Assembly: GCF_017220215.1 (NCBI RefSeq)
Contig: NZ_CP071129.1
Span: 1 to 64,000 of the forward strand
Length of the DNA stretch: 64,000 bases
Reading direction: 5' to 3'
Source of the DNA: Caballeronia sp. M1242
Lineage (GTDB): Bacteria; Pseudomonadota; Gammaproteobacteria; Burkholderiales; Burkholderiaceae
The first letter of the stretch is position 1; every line of letters begins with the position of its first letter. The position numbers and the translations under genes were made by a program. The notes under the pieces were generated by a model, which was not told the DNA's origin, searched no databases, and worked only from the letters and a program-made list of their open reading frames with translations. Positions 19,915-29,142 of the stretch are shown in pieces.

Positions 19915-21012
19915 ATGGATCATTTGCAGTCGATGAAGGTGTTCGTTCGCGTGGCCGATCTTGGCAGTTTTGCCCGGGCCGCAAGCGCGATGGACATCTC
20001 GAACGCGGTGGCGACGCGCCACGTCGCCGATCTGGAAAGTCGTCTCGGCACGCGTCTGCTCAACCGCACGACGCGCAGCCTTTCGCTCACGGAATCCGGT
20101 CAGGTGTATCTTGAGCGGGCGCGCCAGATTCTCGATGAACTCGAAGATGTCGAACAGATGGTGGTCGCGCGCAATCACGAGCCGCTAGGTTCCCTGCGCA
20201 TTGTCGCGCCGGTCGTGTTCGGGCTGCACAATCTCGCGCCCGTCTTGCAGACGTACGCGCAGCGCTATCCGAAAGTCGTGCCCGACGTGACGCTGGTGGA
20301 CCGCCAGGTCGATCTCGTCGAGGAAGGGTTCGATGTCGGCATCGTCATTGCGCGGCAGGTGAAGAGCGCGAGCGTCGTGACGCGACGCCTGACCACGGGC
20401 TGCATGACCGTGTGCGCGACGCCCGAATACCTCGAAAAGCACGGCACGCCGACGCGGCCGGAACATTTGCTGGAGCATCCGTGCCTGAGTCTGCCGTCCG
20501 AGTATTGGGGCGACGAGCGCGTGTTCACGGGTCCGGACGGCGAAGTGCGCGTGCGGCCGCAGAACGTGATCATCGCGAACAATACCGAGATGCTGCGGCA
20601 GTTCGCGTTGCTCGGCATGGGCATCGCGATTTTGCCGAGCTATCTGATCGGCAACGACATGAACCGAAATCAACTGGTGCGGCTGCTCGGCGACTATCAG
20701 CTGCCGCAGGTCGAAATCAACGTCGCGTATCCGAGCCGGCGGCACTTGCCCGCGAAGGTTCGAACGTTCATCGATCATCTCGTCGAGCACTTCAGCCAGA
20801 CGCCGAATCATCAGCTCGGCGAGCAATGGATTCGCGATGGCATCGGCAAGCCGGCGGCCGCGAGCAGCGCGGAAGCCCACTACGCTCACGCCGATGAAGC
20901 CAAAGCGCCGCCGCCCGCGCCGCGTTCCCGCTCGATGGACGGCGAACTCGGCCCGAAGCTGGCGAAGCCTTCGCGAACGCGAGGGCGCGTGCCGGCAGCG
21001 TCGCCGTTCTGA
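19915..21012 (+). CDS. LysR-family transcriptional regulator
   Basis: A 365-residue LysR-type regulator. The winged HTH occupies about residues 1-60 (DLGSFARAASAMDISNAVATRHVADLESRL pattern; only part is the helix pair), followed by a linker helix and the periplasmic-binding-like effector domain (about 90-295). It belongs to the AaeR/DmlR-like branch by its N-terminal MDHLQSMKVFVRV. The last ~60 residues are an Ala/Pro/Arg-rich tail not needed for the fold. Target and inducer are unknown: it is not divergent from a neighbour, as many LysR genes are, and lies between pckG and a bidirectional terminator. Confidence 0.9.
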   Translation: MDHLQSMKVFVRVADLGSFARAASAMDISNAVATRHVADLESRLGTRLLNRTTRSLSLTESGQVYLERARQILDELEDVEQMVVARNHEPLGSLRIVAPVVFGLHNLAPVLQTYAQRYPKVVPDVTLVDRQVDLVEEGFDVGIVIARQVKSASVVTRRLTTGCMTVCATPEYLEKHGTPTRPEHLLEHPCLSLPSEYWGDERVFTGPDGEVRVRPQNVIIANNTEMLRQFALLGMGIAILPSYLIGNDMNRNQLVRLLGDYQLPQVEINVAYPSRRHLPAKVRTFIDHLVEHFSQTPNHQLGEQWIRDGIGKPAAASSAEAHYAHADEAKAPPPAPRSRSMDGELGPKLAKPSRTRGRVPAASPF

Positions 21013-21044
21013 TTGACAGCGCGCGTTCGTAGCGCGCATCGGAC

Positions 21045-21085
21045 AAAAAAAGCCCGCGAATCGCTTCGCGGGCTTTTTGCTTTTA
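21045..21085. terminator. Bidirectional terminator between lysR and topB
   Basis: A stem of AAAAAGCCCGCGAA and TTCGCGGGCTTTTT around a 4-nt loop, with A and T runs on either side. It serves the convergent LysR gene (plus) and topB (minus). Confidence 0.9.
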
Positions 21086-21100
21086 GGCCGGCGCGGCGGA

Positions 21101-23758
21101 TCAACTCGCTTTACGCGCCGCCGTCTTCTTTGCCGCCGCTTTCTTCGCCGGGGCCTTCTTTGCCGCGACCGTCTTGGTGGCCGCCTTCCGTGTCGTCTTC
21201 GCGGCTACGGCGACGTCGCTATCGCCTTCGTCCGCGCTGTCGGTCTGGGCATCGGCGGTCGCGCCCCGCTTCGCCGCCGCTGTCTTCGCGCCCGGCTTGG
21301 CCTCTTTCTTCTCGAATTCGAAGCCGATCTTGCCGTCCGGTTGCTTGACGAGATACGCCTTGAAGTTGCGCCCCGTCCGCGACGACTTGAAGTTCGTCAG
21401 CAGATCGGTGCGGCCTTCGTTCAGCAGCTTCTCCATCTGCTCGCGCGCAATTTCTTGCTGCAAGATCACTTTGCCCGAGCGGAAATCGCAGGTCTTCGGA
21501 TTCGCGACCGAGTTCTCGCACACGAAGCTCATGCCGTGCTCGAACACGCGCGACTGACACTTCGGACACGCGCCGACGGGCGTTTGCTCGGAGAAATCGG
21601 GCGGTTCGCCGTCCTCGCCGCCGGTGTCCTGACCGAAATCGAACTCCAGCTTGAAGTTCTTGATCTCGTCGTCGAACGCGAGCTTGAGAATGGCCGAAAA
21701 CGGACGTCCCATCTTGCTGCGAAAACCCGACAGCGGACCGATGGTCTTCTCGCGCAGCAGTTCCTCGACTTCCGGGATCTCGAACTGACGGCCGCCCGGA
21801 ATCTTCGAGATCGAGAACTCGCACTTCGTGCACGCAAAGCGCCGGTAGTTCTCCTTCACCTGCGCGCCGCAATTCGGGCACGGCGTCTCCAGCGTCGCGT
21901 AATCGCCGGGAATCGTGTCGGAGTCGTATTCCTTCGCGCGCTTCACGATGGTCTGCGTCATGCGCGCGATTTCCTGCATGAACGCGTCCCGATGCAGATT
22001 TCCGCGCTCCATCTGCGAGAGCTTGTGCTCCCATTCGCCGGTCAACTCCGGCGCGGTCAGTTCCTCGACGCCGAGCCCGCGCAAGAGCGTCATCAACTGG
22101 AACGCCTTGGCGGTCGGGATCAGCTCCCGGCCCTCGCGCACCATGTACTTCTCGCCGAGCAGCCCTTCGATGATGGCGGCGCGCGTGGCCGGCGTGCCGA
22201 GGCCCTTCGCGGCCATCGCTTCGCGCAATTCCTCGTCCTCGACGAGCTTGCCCGCGCCTTCCATCGCCGACAGCAGCGACGCCTCGTTGTAACGCGCGGG
22301 CGGCTTGGTCACGAGCCCATGCGCCTCGACCTTCTCGACGTCGACCGTTTCGCCCTTCTGCACCGGCACCAGATTGCCTTCCTCGCCCGCGGCTTCGCGG
22401 CCGTAGACCTGCAACCAGCCCGGCTCCACGAGCACCTTGCCTTCGGTCTTGAAGTGATGCCCCGAGACTTCGGTGATGCGCGTGGTGACGAGGTACTCCG
22501 CCGCCGGGAAGAACACCGACAGGAACCGCTTCACGACGAGGTCATACAGCTTCTGCTCGGGCTCGGACAGCGCTTTGGGCGCTTGCAGCGTCGGAATGAT
22601 GGCGAAGTGGTCGCTGATCTTCGAGTTGTCGAAGATGCGCTTGTTCGGCTTCACCCAGCCCTTGTCGAGCACCTGCTTGGCAAACGGCAAGTAGTTGTTG
22701 CTCTCCTTGAGCATGGTCAGCGTTTCCTTGACCGTGCCCAAGTAGTCTTCCGGCAGCGCGCGCGAATCCGTACGCGGGTAGGTCAGGACCTTGTGCTTCT
22801 CATAGAGCGCCTGCGCGAGCCCGAGCGTGTTCTTCGCCGAGAAGCCGAAGCGGCTGTTGGCTTCGCGCTGAAGGCTCGTCAGGTCGAAGAGGAGCGGCGA
22901 CATCTGCGTGGACGGCTTCGATTCTTCCGTCACCGTGCCGGTTTTGCCGCGGCACGCCGCGACGACCGATTCAGCCGCCGCGAGACTCCACAGACGCGAG
23001 TCGCGCTGCTCGGGATCGTTCTCGACGCGCTTGAACTTCGGGTCGAACCAGCGGCCTTCGTAAAGTCCCTTCGCCGCGATGAATTCCGCGCGCACTTCCC
23101 AATAGTCGCGCGGCACGAACCGGCGAATTTTCTCTTCACGTTCGACGACGATCGACAAAGTTGGCGTCTGAACGCGGCCGACGGTCGTCAGAAAGAAACC
23201 GCCGCCCTTGCTGTTGAACGCGGTCATCGCCCGCGTGCCGTTGATGCCGACGAGCCAGTCCGCCTCCGAGCGGCAACGCGCGGCGTCCGCAAGCGGCTGC
23301 ATGTCCGCGTCGCTGCGCAGATTCGCGAAGCCTTCGCGGATGGCGGCGGGCGTCATCGACTGAAGCCAGAGGCGCTGGATGGGCTGCTTCGCTTTGGCGT
23401 GCTGCGCGATGAGGCGGAAGATCAGCTCGCCCTCGCGCCCCGCGTCGCATGCGTTGATGAGCCGGTCGATATCCTTGCGCTTCAAGAGCTTGGTCAGGAC
23501 CTTCAGCCGCGATTCGCTTTTCGCGATGGGATTCAGATCGAAATGCGGCGGAATCACCGGCAGGTTCGCGAAGCTCCATTTGCCGCGCTTGACGTCGTAT
23601 TCCTCCGGCGCGGCGATTTCCAGCAGGTGGCCGACCGCGGACGAGAGCACGTAGTCGTCGCTCTCGTAGTACTCGTCATGCTTGGTGAAGCCGCCCAGCG
23701 CGCGCGCGATGTCGTTCGCGACGGAGGGCTTCTCAGCGATGATCAGGGCTTTGGACAT
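21101..23758 (-). CDS. topB: DNA topoisomerase III
   Basis: An 885-residue type IA topoisomerase that relaxes and decatenates DNA through a single-strand break. The TOPRIM region starts at the N-terminus (ALIIAEKPSVANDIA) and includes DAGREGELIFR; the catalytic tyrosine is in TYPRTDSR (Y327). Two C-terminal zinc-knuckle motifs follow (CPNCGAQ and, further on, CPKCQSRVFEHG), then a Lys/Ala-rich basic tail of about 60 residues resembling histone H1-like tails and probably used for non-specific DNA binding. That tail and the zinc ribbons make it longer than E. coli TopB (about 650 residues). It is monocistronic between two gaps. Confidence 0.95.
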   Translation of the reverse strand: MSKALIIAEKPSVANDIARALGGFTKHDEYYESDDYVLSSAVGHLLEIAAPEEYDVKRGKWSFANLPVIPPHFDLNPIAKSESRLKVLTKLLKRKDIDRLINACDAGREGELIFRLIAQHAKAKQPIQRLWLQSMTPAAIREGFANLRSDADMQPLADAARCRSEADWLVGINGTRAMTAFNSKGGGFFLTTVGRVQTPTLSIVVEREEKIRRFVPRDYWEVRAEFIAAKGLYEGRWFDPKFKRVENDPEQRDSRLWSLAAAESVVAACRGKTGTVTEESKPSTQMSPLLFDLTSLQREANSRFGFSAKNTLGLAQALYEKHKVLTYPRTDSRALPEDYLGTVKETLTMLKESNNYLPFAKQVLDKGWVKPNKRIFDNSKISDHFAIIPTLQAPKALSEPEQKLYDLVVKRFLSVFFPAAEYLVTTRITEVSGHHFKTEGKVLVEPGWLQVYGREAAGEEGNLVPVQKGETVDVEKVEAHGLVTKPPARYNEASLLSAMEGAGKLVEDEELREAMAAKGLGTPATRAAIIEGLLGEKYMVREGRELIPTAKAFQLMTLLRGLGVEELTAPELTGEWEHKLSQMERGNLHRDAFMQEIARMTQTIVKRAKEYDSDTIPGDYATLETPCPNCGAQVKENYRRFACTKCEFSISKIPGGRQFEIPEVEELLREKTIGPLSGFRSKMGRPFSAILKLAFDDEIKNFKLEFDFGQDTGGEDGEPPDFSEQTPVGACPKCQSRVFEHGMSFVCENSVANPKTCDFRSGKVILQQEIAREQMEKLLNEGRTDLLTNFKSSRTGRNFKAYLVKQPDGKIGFEFEKKEAKPGAKTAAAKRGATADAQTDSADEGDSDVAVAAKTTRKAATKTVAAKKAPAKKAAAKKTAARKAS

Positions 23759-23927
23759 GACTCAATATGGTTGGGAACTGGCAGCGGCCCCGTTTGGACC
23801 GCTTTAACGACCGCTTTATAGCACACGGTTTGCGCCGTGAGCGTCGCGGTTTCGATAACGACGCCCGGCGAAGCGGCGCCCGGGCGCGTTTCGGAAGGCG
23901 CAACCGGGTGGCGCCGATCCGTTTTGT

Positions 23928-24305
23928 CTACGCTATAGCAAGCGCCGGGCGCAGCTTGGGCGCGCCGGTCATGTCGGGCAGGGCGGTGAGGTCCGTGAGC
24001 ATGCGCTCGACGATTGAGACCTGCGGCAGCACCGTGCCGAAAAATCGGGTCGTGACGGAATCCTCGATGAGAATGGTCGGGAAATTTTCGACGTCCAGGT
24101 CATCGAAGCGGTCCGCCTGGTTCTCGATGTCGATCCACGCGAAGCAGATGTCCGGATGCGCGTCGGCCAGCTTATTGAAGCCGTCGCGATAATCCCGGCA
24201 CGTTCCGCACCACTCCGCGCACAGGCAGGCGACGAACAGCGTGCCCGGCACGGCGAGGCGTTCGGCGATTTGTTCGGCGTCGGTATCGAGATTGAACGCG
24301 GACAT
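23928..24305 (-). CDS. Thioredoxin family protein
   Basis: A 125-residue thioredoxin-fold protein with the redox motif AEWCGTCRDY (WCGTC instead of the WCGPC of thioredoxin) and a cis-proline region NFPTILIED. The change of Pro to Thr in the active-site loop suggests altered redox potential or a specialised partner. There is no export signal with the ATG at 24305, so it is presumably cytoplasmic. A longer reading frame to 24368 adds 21 residues that look unlike the fold. It lies between topB and dprA on the same strand, 72 bp from dprA. Confidence 0.85.
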   Translation of the reverse strand: MSAFNLDTDAEQIAERLAVPGTLFVACLCAEWCGTCRDYRDGFNKLADAHPDICFAWIDIENQADRFDDLDVENFPTILIEDSVTTRFFGTVLPQVSIVERMLTDLTALPDMTGAPKLRPALAIA

Positions 24306-24377
24306 GGGTTGGAGACAATCCTTTCTTATGGCAAAGCCGTGCGGCGCAATTTCTCGCGAATGTAGCACGAGGCGGGC

Positions 24378-25598
24378 TCAGGAGCGTTCGAGCGCCCCGT
24401 ACCGGCCGCCCGGCAGCGCCGTCGCCAGCCCGGCGAGTTCGAGCTGGAGCAGCGCGCCTTGAAGCGCCGCGCCGTCGAGATCGGTACGCTCGGCCAGAAT
24501 TTCAAGCGTCGCGGGCGCGTGACCGAGCGCGGCGAGCACGCGTTCGGCGTCGTCCGTCGGGGCGTCGGCAGGCACGCGTGCGGACGCCCACGACGCGCTC
24601 GGCGCTCGCGGCTTGCCGCGCCGGCCCGACGCGGGCGCCTGAGCGGCCGGGAAGCCGAACTCTTCGAGCACGTCTTCCGGCGTTTCGACGAGCTTCGCGC
24701 CCTGTTTGATGAGCCGGTGGCAGCCCTGCGACAGCGGCGCGTGAATCGATCCGGGAATCGCGAAAACGTCGCGCCCGATCTCGGCGGCCAGGCGCGCGGT
24801 GATGAGCGAACCCGAGCGCATCGCGGCTTCGACGATCAGCACGCCGCTCGACAATCCCGCGATCAGCCGGTTGCGCTGCGGGAAGTTCGCGGATCGCGCG
24901 GGCGTGCCGAGCGGCCATTCCGACAGAATCGCGCCGTCGCGGGCGATTTCGTGCGCGAGCGTGTGGTTGTGCGCCGGATACACGAGATCCGCGCCCGTGC
25001 CGATGACGGCGATCGTCCCCGCGCGGCCGTCGAGCGCGCCGCGATGCGCGGCGGCGTCGATGCCGAGCGCGAGCCCCGATACGACGGCGAGTCCGGCATC
25101 CGAAAGCGCCCGTGCGAAGCGCCGCGCGTCTTCCGCGCCTTGCGGCGTCGCGTTCCGGCTGCCGACGATCGCCACCGCCCGCGACTGAAGCACGTCGAGC
25201 CGCCCTTTCGCGTAGAGCACGGGCGGCGGGTCGGGCATGGTCAAGAGCGCCTGCGGATACTGGGCGTCCGCCAGCGTGAGCAGATGATTGCCGGGCTCGG
25301 ACGCCCAATCGCGCACGCATTCAATATAGTCATCGAAGGGAACGCCTTCGACGTCCGCTGGCGGCGCGGTCACGGCTTTCGCCGCGCTTTCGTCCGTGGC
25401 GCGGGCGAGCGCGGCGAAGCTCTCCGACAGCACTTCGAGCGGCCCGCCGAACGCGCCGAGCAATGTGCGCAGCGCGAGCGGGCGCAAGCCTTTCGCGTGC
25501 GCGAGCCGCAGCCACGCGCGAAATTCGTCGGATTCGGTTGTCGGCGAGGCGCTTTCAGCAAGGGGCGCCGGGTCGGTCGGCAGGGTGTCGGTCGTCAT
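24378..25598 (-). CDS. dprA: DNA processing protein DprA
   Basis: A 406-residue DprA/Smf protein, which loads RecA onto incoming single-stranded DNA during natural transformation. The Rossmann-like core has VGSRNATPQGAEDARR, SGLALGIDAAAHRGAL and GTGADLVYP, then SGSLITARLAAEIGRDVFAIPG. The C-terminal ~70 residues form a winged-helix-like DML1 domain (RVLAALGHAPATLEIL). An N-terminal Thr/Pro/Ala stretch precedes the core. The ATG at 25598 starts MTTDTLPTDP; its Shine-Dalgarno is weak. It is divergent from def across 198 bp, an arrangement conserved in many proteobacteria. Confidence 0.95.
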   Translation of the reverse strand: MTTDTLPTDPAPLAESASPTTESDEFRAWLRLAHAKGLRPLALRTLLGAFGGPLEVLSESFAALARATDESAAKAVTAPPADVEGVPFDDYIECVRDWASEPGNHLLTLADAQYPQALLTMPDPPPVLYAKGRLDVLQSRAVAIVGSRNATPQGAEDARRFARALSDAGLAVVSGLALGIDAAAHRGALDGRAGTIAVIGTGADLVYPAHNHTLAHEIARDGAILSEWPLGTPARSANFPQRNRLIAGLSSGVLIVEAAMRSGSLITARLAAEIGRDVFAIPGSIHAPLSQGCHRLIKQGAKLVETPEDVLEEFGFPAAQAPASGRRGKPRAPSASWASARVPADAPTDDAERVLAALGHAPATLEILAERTDLDGAALQGALLQLELAGLATALPGGRYGALERS

Positions 25599-25796
25599 GT
25601 TAAGATTTTTGATCCCGTACAAATAATGAATCGTCGCCCGGCCGCGCTGCCGGTCCGTAGCGACGCTGTCTGCCGCTTGCCGGCGGCGTTGAATCCCGTG
25701 GATTCGCCCGCATATCTTCGGCAAGCCGCAAGGCCCCCGCAACCTGGCCGAATGGCCGACTTCACCGCGTCGTGGCGCGTGTAGATAATCCGAATC

Positions 25797-26300
25797 ATGG
25801 CTCTGCTCAAGATACTTAACTACCCGGACAAGCGGCTGAACAAGGTGGCGAAGCCCGTCGCCGTGGTGGACGACCGCATCCGCAAGCTCGTCGCCGACAT
25901 GGCCGAGACGATGTACGCCGCGCCCGGCGTCGGCCTCGCGGCGACGCAGGTGGACGTGCACGAGCGCGTGATCGTCATCGACGTTTCGGACGCGCACGAC
26001 GAACTGATGGTCTTCATCAATCCGGAAATCGTCTGGGCGAGCGAGGTCAAGAAGGACTGGGAAGAGGGCTGTCTGTCGGTGCCGGGCATTTACGACGTCG
26101 TCGAGCGGCCGGACCGGGTTCGCGTGAGGGCGCTCAATGAGAAGGGCGAGACGTTCGAGCTCGATTGCGAAGGGTTGCTCGCCGTGTGCGTGCAGCACGA
26201 AATCGATCACCTGGACGGGCACGTCTTCGTGGAATATCTGTCGCAACTCAAGCAGACGCGCATTCGCGGGAAGATGAAAAAGCTCGAAAAGGCGCTGTAA
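25797..26300 (+). CDS. def: Peptide deformylase
   Basis: A 167-residue Fe/Zn hydrolase that removes the formyl group from nascent N-terminal methionine. All three motifs are intact: [17 protein letters not shown] (metal Cys) and [11 protein letters not shown] (metal His pair and catalytic Glu). Length and start ([11 protein letters not shown]) are typical of type 1 deformylases. fmt begins 51 bp downstream, and the two enzymes act at opposite ends of the formyl-methionine cycle. Confidence 0.98.
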   Translation: MALLKILNYPDKRLNKVAKPVAVVDDRIRKLVADMAETMYAAPGVGLAATQVDVHERVIVIDVSDAHDELMVFINPEIVWASEVKKDWEEGCLSVPGIYDVVERPDRVRVRALNEKGETFELDCEGLLAVCVQHEIDHLDGHVFVEYLSQLKQTRIRGKMKKLEKAL

Positions 26301-26351
26301 CCGGCGGTACGATTCACGTTTTTGCAGGCGCGCCGAACGGCGCTTTCTCCG

Positions 26352-27347
26352 ATGACTCAATCGCTGCGTGTCGTTTTCGCCGGTACGCCTGAATTCGCCG
26401 CCGCGGCCCTCGCGGCCATCCACGCGGCAGGCTTTCCGGTTCCTCTCGTTCTCACGCAGCCCGATCGCCCCGCCGGTCGCGGCATGAAACTGACCGCCAG
26501 TCCGGTCAAGCGTTTCGCGGTGGAGCACGGTCTGCCGGTCGCGCAGCCGACATCGCTCAGGCGTGCGGGCAAATACCCGGAAGAGGCGGCGCAAGCCATC
26601 GATTTGTTGCGCGCCACGCCGCACGATGTGATGGTCGTGGCGGCCTACGGCCTGATCCTGCCGCAGGAAGTGCTCGATATCCCGCCGCGCGGCGCGATCA
26701 ATATTCACGCATCGCTGTTGCCGCGCTGGCGCGGGGCCGCCCCGATCCATCGCGCAATCGAAGCGGGCGACGCGCAAACGGGCATCACGCTCATGCAGAT
26801 GGACGCCGGTCTCGACACCGGCGCCATGATCCGCGAAGTCCGCACGCCCATCCTTCCGGACGACACCACCGCCACGCTGCACGACCGGCTCGCGCAGATG
26901 GGCGCGGAACTGATCGTCGCGGCCCTGCGCGATCTCGAACGCGACGGCACGCTTCCCGCCACGCCTCAGCCCGAAGACGGCACCACCTACGCTGAAAAGA
27001 TCGCGAAGCACGAGGCGGCGCTCGACTGGCGTCGCCCGGCGGACGAACTCGCGCGACAAGTCCGCGCGTTCGATCCGTTCCCGGGCGCTGCCGGCACGCT
27101 GGACGACACGGCGATCAAGATCTGGTCGGCGCAGCCGCTTAACGATGCGCACGGGCAGCAGCCGGGCGTCATTCTGGACGTCTCCGCGGAAGGCATCGTC
27201 GTGGCTTGCGGCTACGGCGCGCTCAAGCTGACGCAGCTACAGAAGCCGGGCGGCAAGCGGCTCGCGGCGCGCGAATTTCTGGCGGGAACGCCTCTGTCGA
27301 AGGGGCAACGTTTCGCCGTTCACGAAGACGCGCGCAGCATAGAATAA
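26352..27347 (+). CDS. fmt: Methionyl-tRNA formyltransferase
   Basis: A 331-residue enzyme that formylates the initiator Met-tRNA using 10-formyl-tetrahydrofolate. The N-terminal domain has [23 protein letters not shown], and the catalytic [17 protein letters not shown] (Asn and His) with the Asp in DAGLDTGAM. The C-terminal OB-fold domain runs from about residue 205. The ATG at 26352 starts [11 protein letters not shown]; an upstream ATG at 26322 would add residues outside the fold. It forms an operon with def and probably with the LysE exporter 28 bp downstream. Confidence 0.97.
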   Translation: MTQSLRVVFAGTPEFAAAALAAIHAAGFPVPLVLTQPDRPAGRGMKLTASPVKRFAVEHGLPVAQPTSLRRAGKYPEEAAQAIDLLRATPHDVMVVAAYGLILPQEVLDIPPRGAINIHASLLPRWRGAAPIHRAIEAGDAQTGITLMQMDAGLDTGAMIREVRTPILPDDTTATLHDRLAQMGAELIVAALRDLERDGTLPATPQPEDGTTYAEKIAKHEAALDWRRPADELARQVRAFDPFPGAAGTLDDTAIKIWSAQPLNDAHGQQPGVILDVSAEGIVVACGYGALKLTQLQKPGGKRLAAREFLAGTPLSKGQRFAVHEDARSIE

Positions 27348-27375
27348 AAAGTCGCTCACGTTTCTCGGGGTCGCC

Positions 27376-28023
27376 ATGCTCGGCATTACAGGTTTCGCCT
27401 TCTTTCTCGTCGCCGTGTTCCTGCTGAACGTCACGCCGGGGCCGGACACCGCGTACATCGTCGGGCGCAGCGTCGCGCAAGGGCGCGGCGCGGGCATTGT
27501 GTCGGCGCTCGGCATTTCGGCGGGATGCGTCGTGCATACGCTCGCCTGCGCGTTCGGCCTCACGGCGATCCTCGCGGCATCGGCGACGGCATTCACCGTC
27601 GTCAAGATCGCGGGCGCGATCTATCTGATTTACCTCGGCGTGCGGCTGATTTTCACGAAGCACGAGGCCGCGAGCGACGTGGCATCCGCCAAAGCCAGCG
27701 CCAGGACCGCGCCGAAGTCGCTGCGCCAGCTTTTCACGCAGGGCTTTGTCACCAACGTGCTCAACCCGAAGGTCGTGCTCTTCTTCGTCTCGTTTTTCCC
27801 GCAGTTCGTCGCGGCCGACAGCCAGCACAAAACGCTCGCGTTTCTCACGCTCGGCCTCGTGTTCATCGCGATGAGCACCGTCTGGAACAGCTTCGTCGCG
27901 TGGATCGCGGGCAGCGTCACGCAGCGCTTCTCCGGGAAACCGGGCGTGAAGAAGTGGCTGGATCGCGGCGTGGGCGGCGCGTTCGTCGGTCTCGGCATCA
28001 AACTGGCCACCTCCCACCGATAG
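27376..28023 (+). CDS. LysE/RhtB family exporter
   Basis: A 215-residue membrane protein with about six hydrophobic segments. The N-terminal NVTPGPDTAYIVGRSVAQGR is the hallmark of the LysE/RhtB amino-acid exporter family (consensus PGP-x2), and FVTNVLNPKVVLFFVSFFPQF is the second signature. Members export amino acids or homoserine lactones; the substrate here is unknown. It lies 28 bp after fmt and 117 bp before htpX. Confidence 0.9.
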   Translation: MLGITGFAFFLVAVFLLNVTPGPDTAYIVGRSVAQGRGAGIVSALGISAGCVVHTLACAFGLTAILAASATAFTVVKIAGAIYLIYLGVRLIFTKHEAASDVASAKASARTAPKSLRQLFTQGFVTNVLNPKVVLFFVSFFPQFVAADSQHKTLAFLTLGLVFIAMSTVWNSFVAWIAGSVTQRFSGKPGVKKWLDRGVGGAFVGLGIKLATSHR

Positions 28024-28050
28024 TTGAATTTTTTGCGGATGCCCCTATCT
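28023..28050 (+). promoter_or_regulatory. Possible heat-shock (sigma-32-like) promoter of htpX
   Basis: GTTGAA at 28023-28028 and CCCCTATC at 28042-28049 are 13 bp apart, close to the sigma-32 layout CTTGAA-N13-15-CCCCATNT, with one mismatch in the first box and three in the second. It overlaps the end of the lysE-family gene and lies about 90 bp before htpX, a classic heat-shock gene. Confidence 0.35.
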
Positions 28051-28140
28051 AACGTTTTGCTTACAATGAGCGTCCCGGCCGACGTGGGCGGGACCACCGC
28101 GCAAATGGCGCACCGTGTTTAGGGAGAAGGAGCTCTGCAT

Positions 28141-28995
28141 ATGTTCAACTGGGTCAAAACCGCGATGCTGATGGCAGCGATCACGGCCCTTTTCGTCGTG
28201 ATCGGCGGCATGATCGGCGGGTCGAAGGGCATGATGCTCGCGCTCGTCGTCGCGCTCGGCATGAATTTCTTCTCGTACTGGTTCTCGGACAAGATGGTCC
28301 TGCGCATGTACAACGCGCAGGAAGTCGACGAAACCACCGCGCCGCAGTTCTATCGCATGGTGCGCGAGCTGGCCACGCGCGCGCAATTGCCGATGCCGCG
28401 CGTCTATCTCATCAACGAAGACGCGCCGAACGCGTTTGCCACCGGCCGCAATCCGGAGCACGCGGCGGTCGCGGCGACGACCGGCATCCTGCGCGTGCTG
28501 TCCGAGCGCGAAATGCGTGGCGTGATGGCGCACGAACTGGCGCACGTGAAGCATCGCGACATTCTCATCTCGACCATCTCCGCGACGATGGCCGGCGCGA
28601 TCTCGGCGCTCGCGAACTTCGCGATGTTCTTCGGCGGCCGCGACGAGGAAGGCCGTCCGGCCAATCCGATCGCGAGCATTGCCGTGGCGATTCTCGCGCC
28701 GATCGCGGGCGCGATGATCCAGATGGCGATTTCCCGCGCGCGCGAGTTCGAGGCGGACCGCGGCGGCGCGCAGATCTCGGGCGATCCGCAGGCGCTCGCG
28801 AGCGCGCTGGAGAAGATTCATGCGTACGCGTCCGGCGTGCCGTTCCCGACGGCGGAAGCGCACCCTGCCACCGCGCAGATGATGATCATGAATCCGCTGT
28901 CCGGCGGCAGCATCGCGAATCTGTTCTCGACGCACCCGGCCACCGAAGAGCGCGTCGCGCGTCTCATGGAAATGGCGCGGACCGGGCGCATGTAA
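28141..28995 (+). CDS. htpX: Membrane protease HtpX
   Basis: A 284-residue zinc metalloprotease of the M48B family that degrades misfolded inner-membrane proteins. Two N-terminal helices ([20 protein letters not shown] and a second from about residue 35) precede the cytoplasmic active site [10 protein letters not shown] (HExxH), with the third zinc ligand in [10 protein letters not shown]. The ATG at 28141 follows AGGGAGAAGGAGCTC, a strong but slightly distant Shine-Dalgarno. The gene has its own possible heat-shock promoter and a terminator directly after. Confidence 0.97.
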   Translation: MFNWVKTAMLMAAITALFVVIGGMIGGSKGMMLALVVALGMNFFSYWFSDKMVLRMYNAQEVDETTAPQFYRMVRELATRAQLPMPRVYLINEDAPNAFATGRNPEHAAVAATTGILRVLSEREMRGVMAHELAHVKHRDILISTISATMAGAISALANFAMFFGGRDEEGRPANPIASIAVAILAPIAGAMIQMAISRAREFEADRGGAQISGDPQALASALEKIHAYASGVPFPTAEAHPATAQMMIMNPLSGGSIANLFSTHPATEERVARLMEMARTGRM

Positions 28996-29019
28996 GCGCG
29001 TCGCGTCGGTAGTCGAAAG

Positions 29020-29056
29020 CAAGGCCGCTCCGGCACGTCCGGGCGGCCTTTTTCTT
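29020..29056 (+). terminator. Terminator after htpX
   Basis: A stem AAGGCCGC/GCGGCCTT enclosing a partly paired loop is followed by TTTTCTTTG, 25 bp past the htpX stop. Confidence 0.85.
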
Positions 29057-29142
29057 TGTTCCCGGCGCATCGGTCGCCTTTGTGGCGCACGTTACAATCG
29101 TCGTTTGATATGCGCGCGTCAGCCGCAAAACCCCATCTCGAC

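Noticed and set aside
21077-23821. 914-codon open frame on the plus strand opposite topB
   Set aside because: The topB product on the minus strand has all type IA topoisomerase motifs; the antisense frame is Arg/Leu-rich and arises from high GC at third positions.
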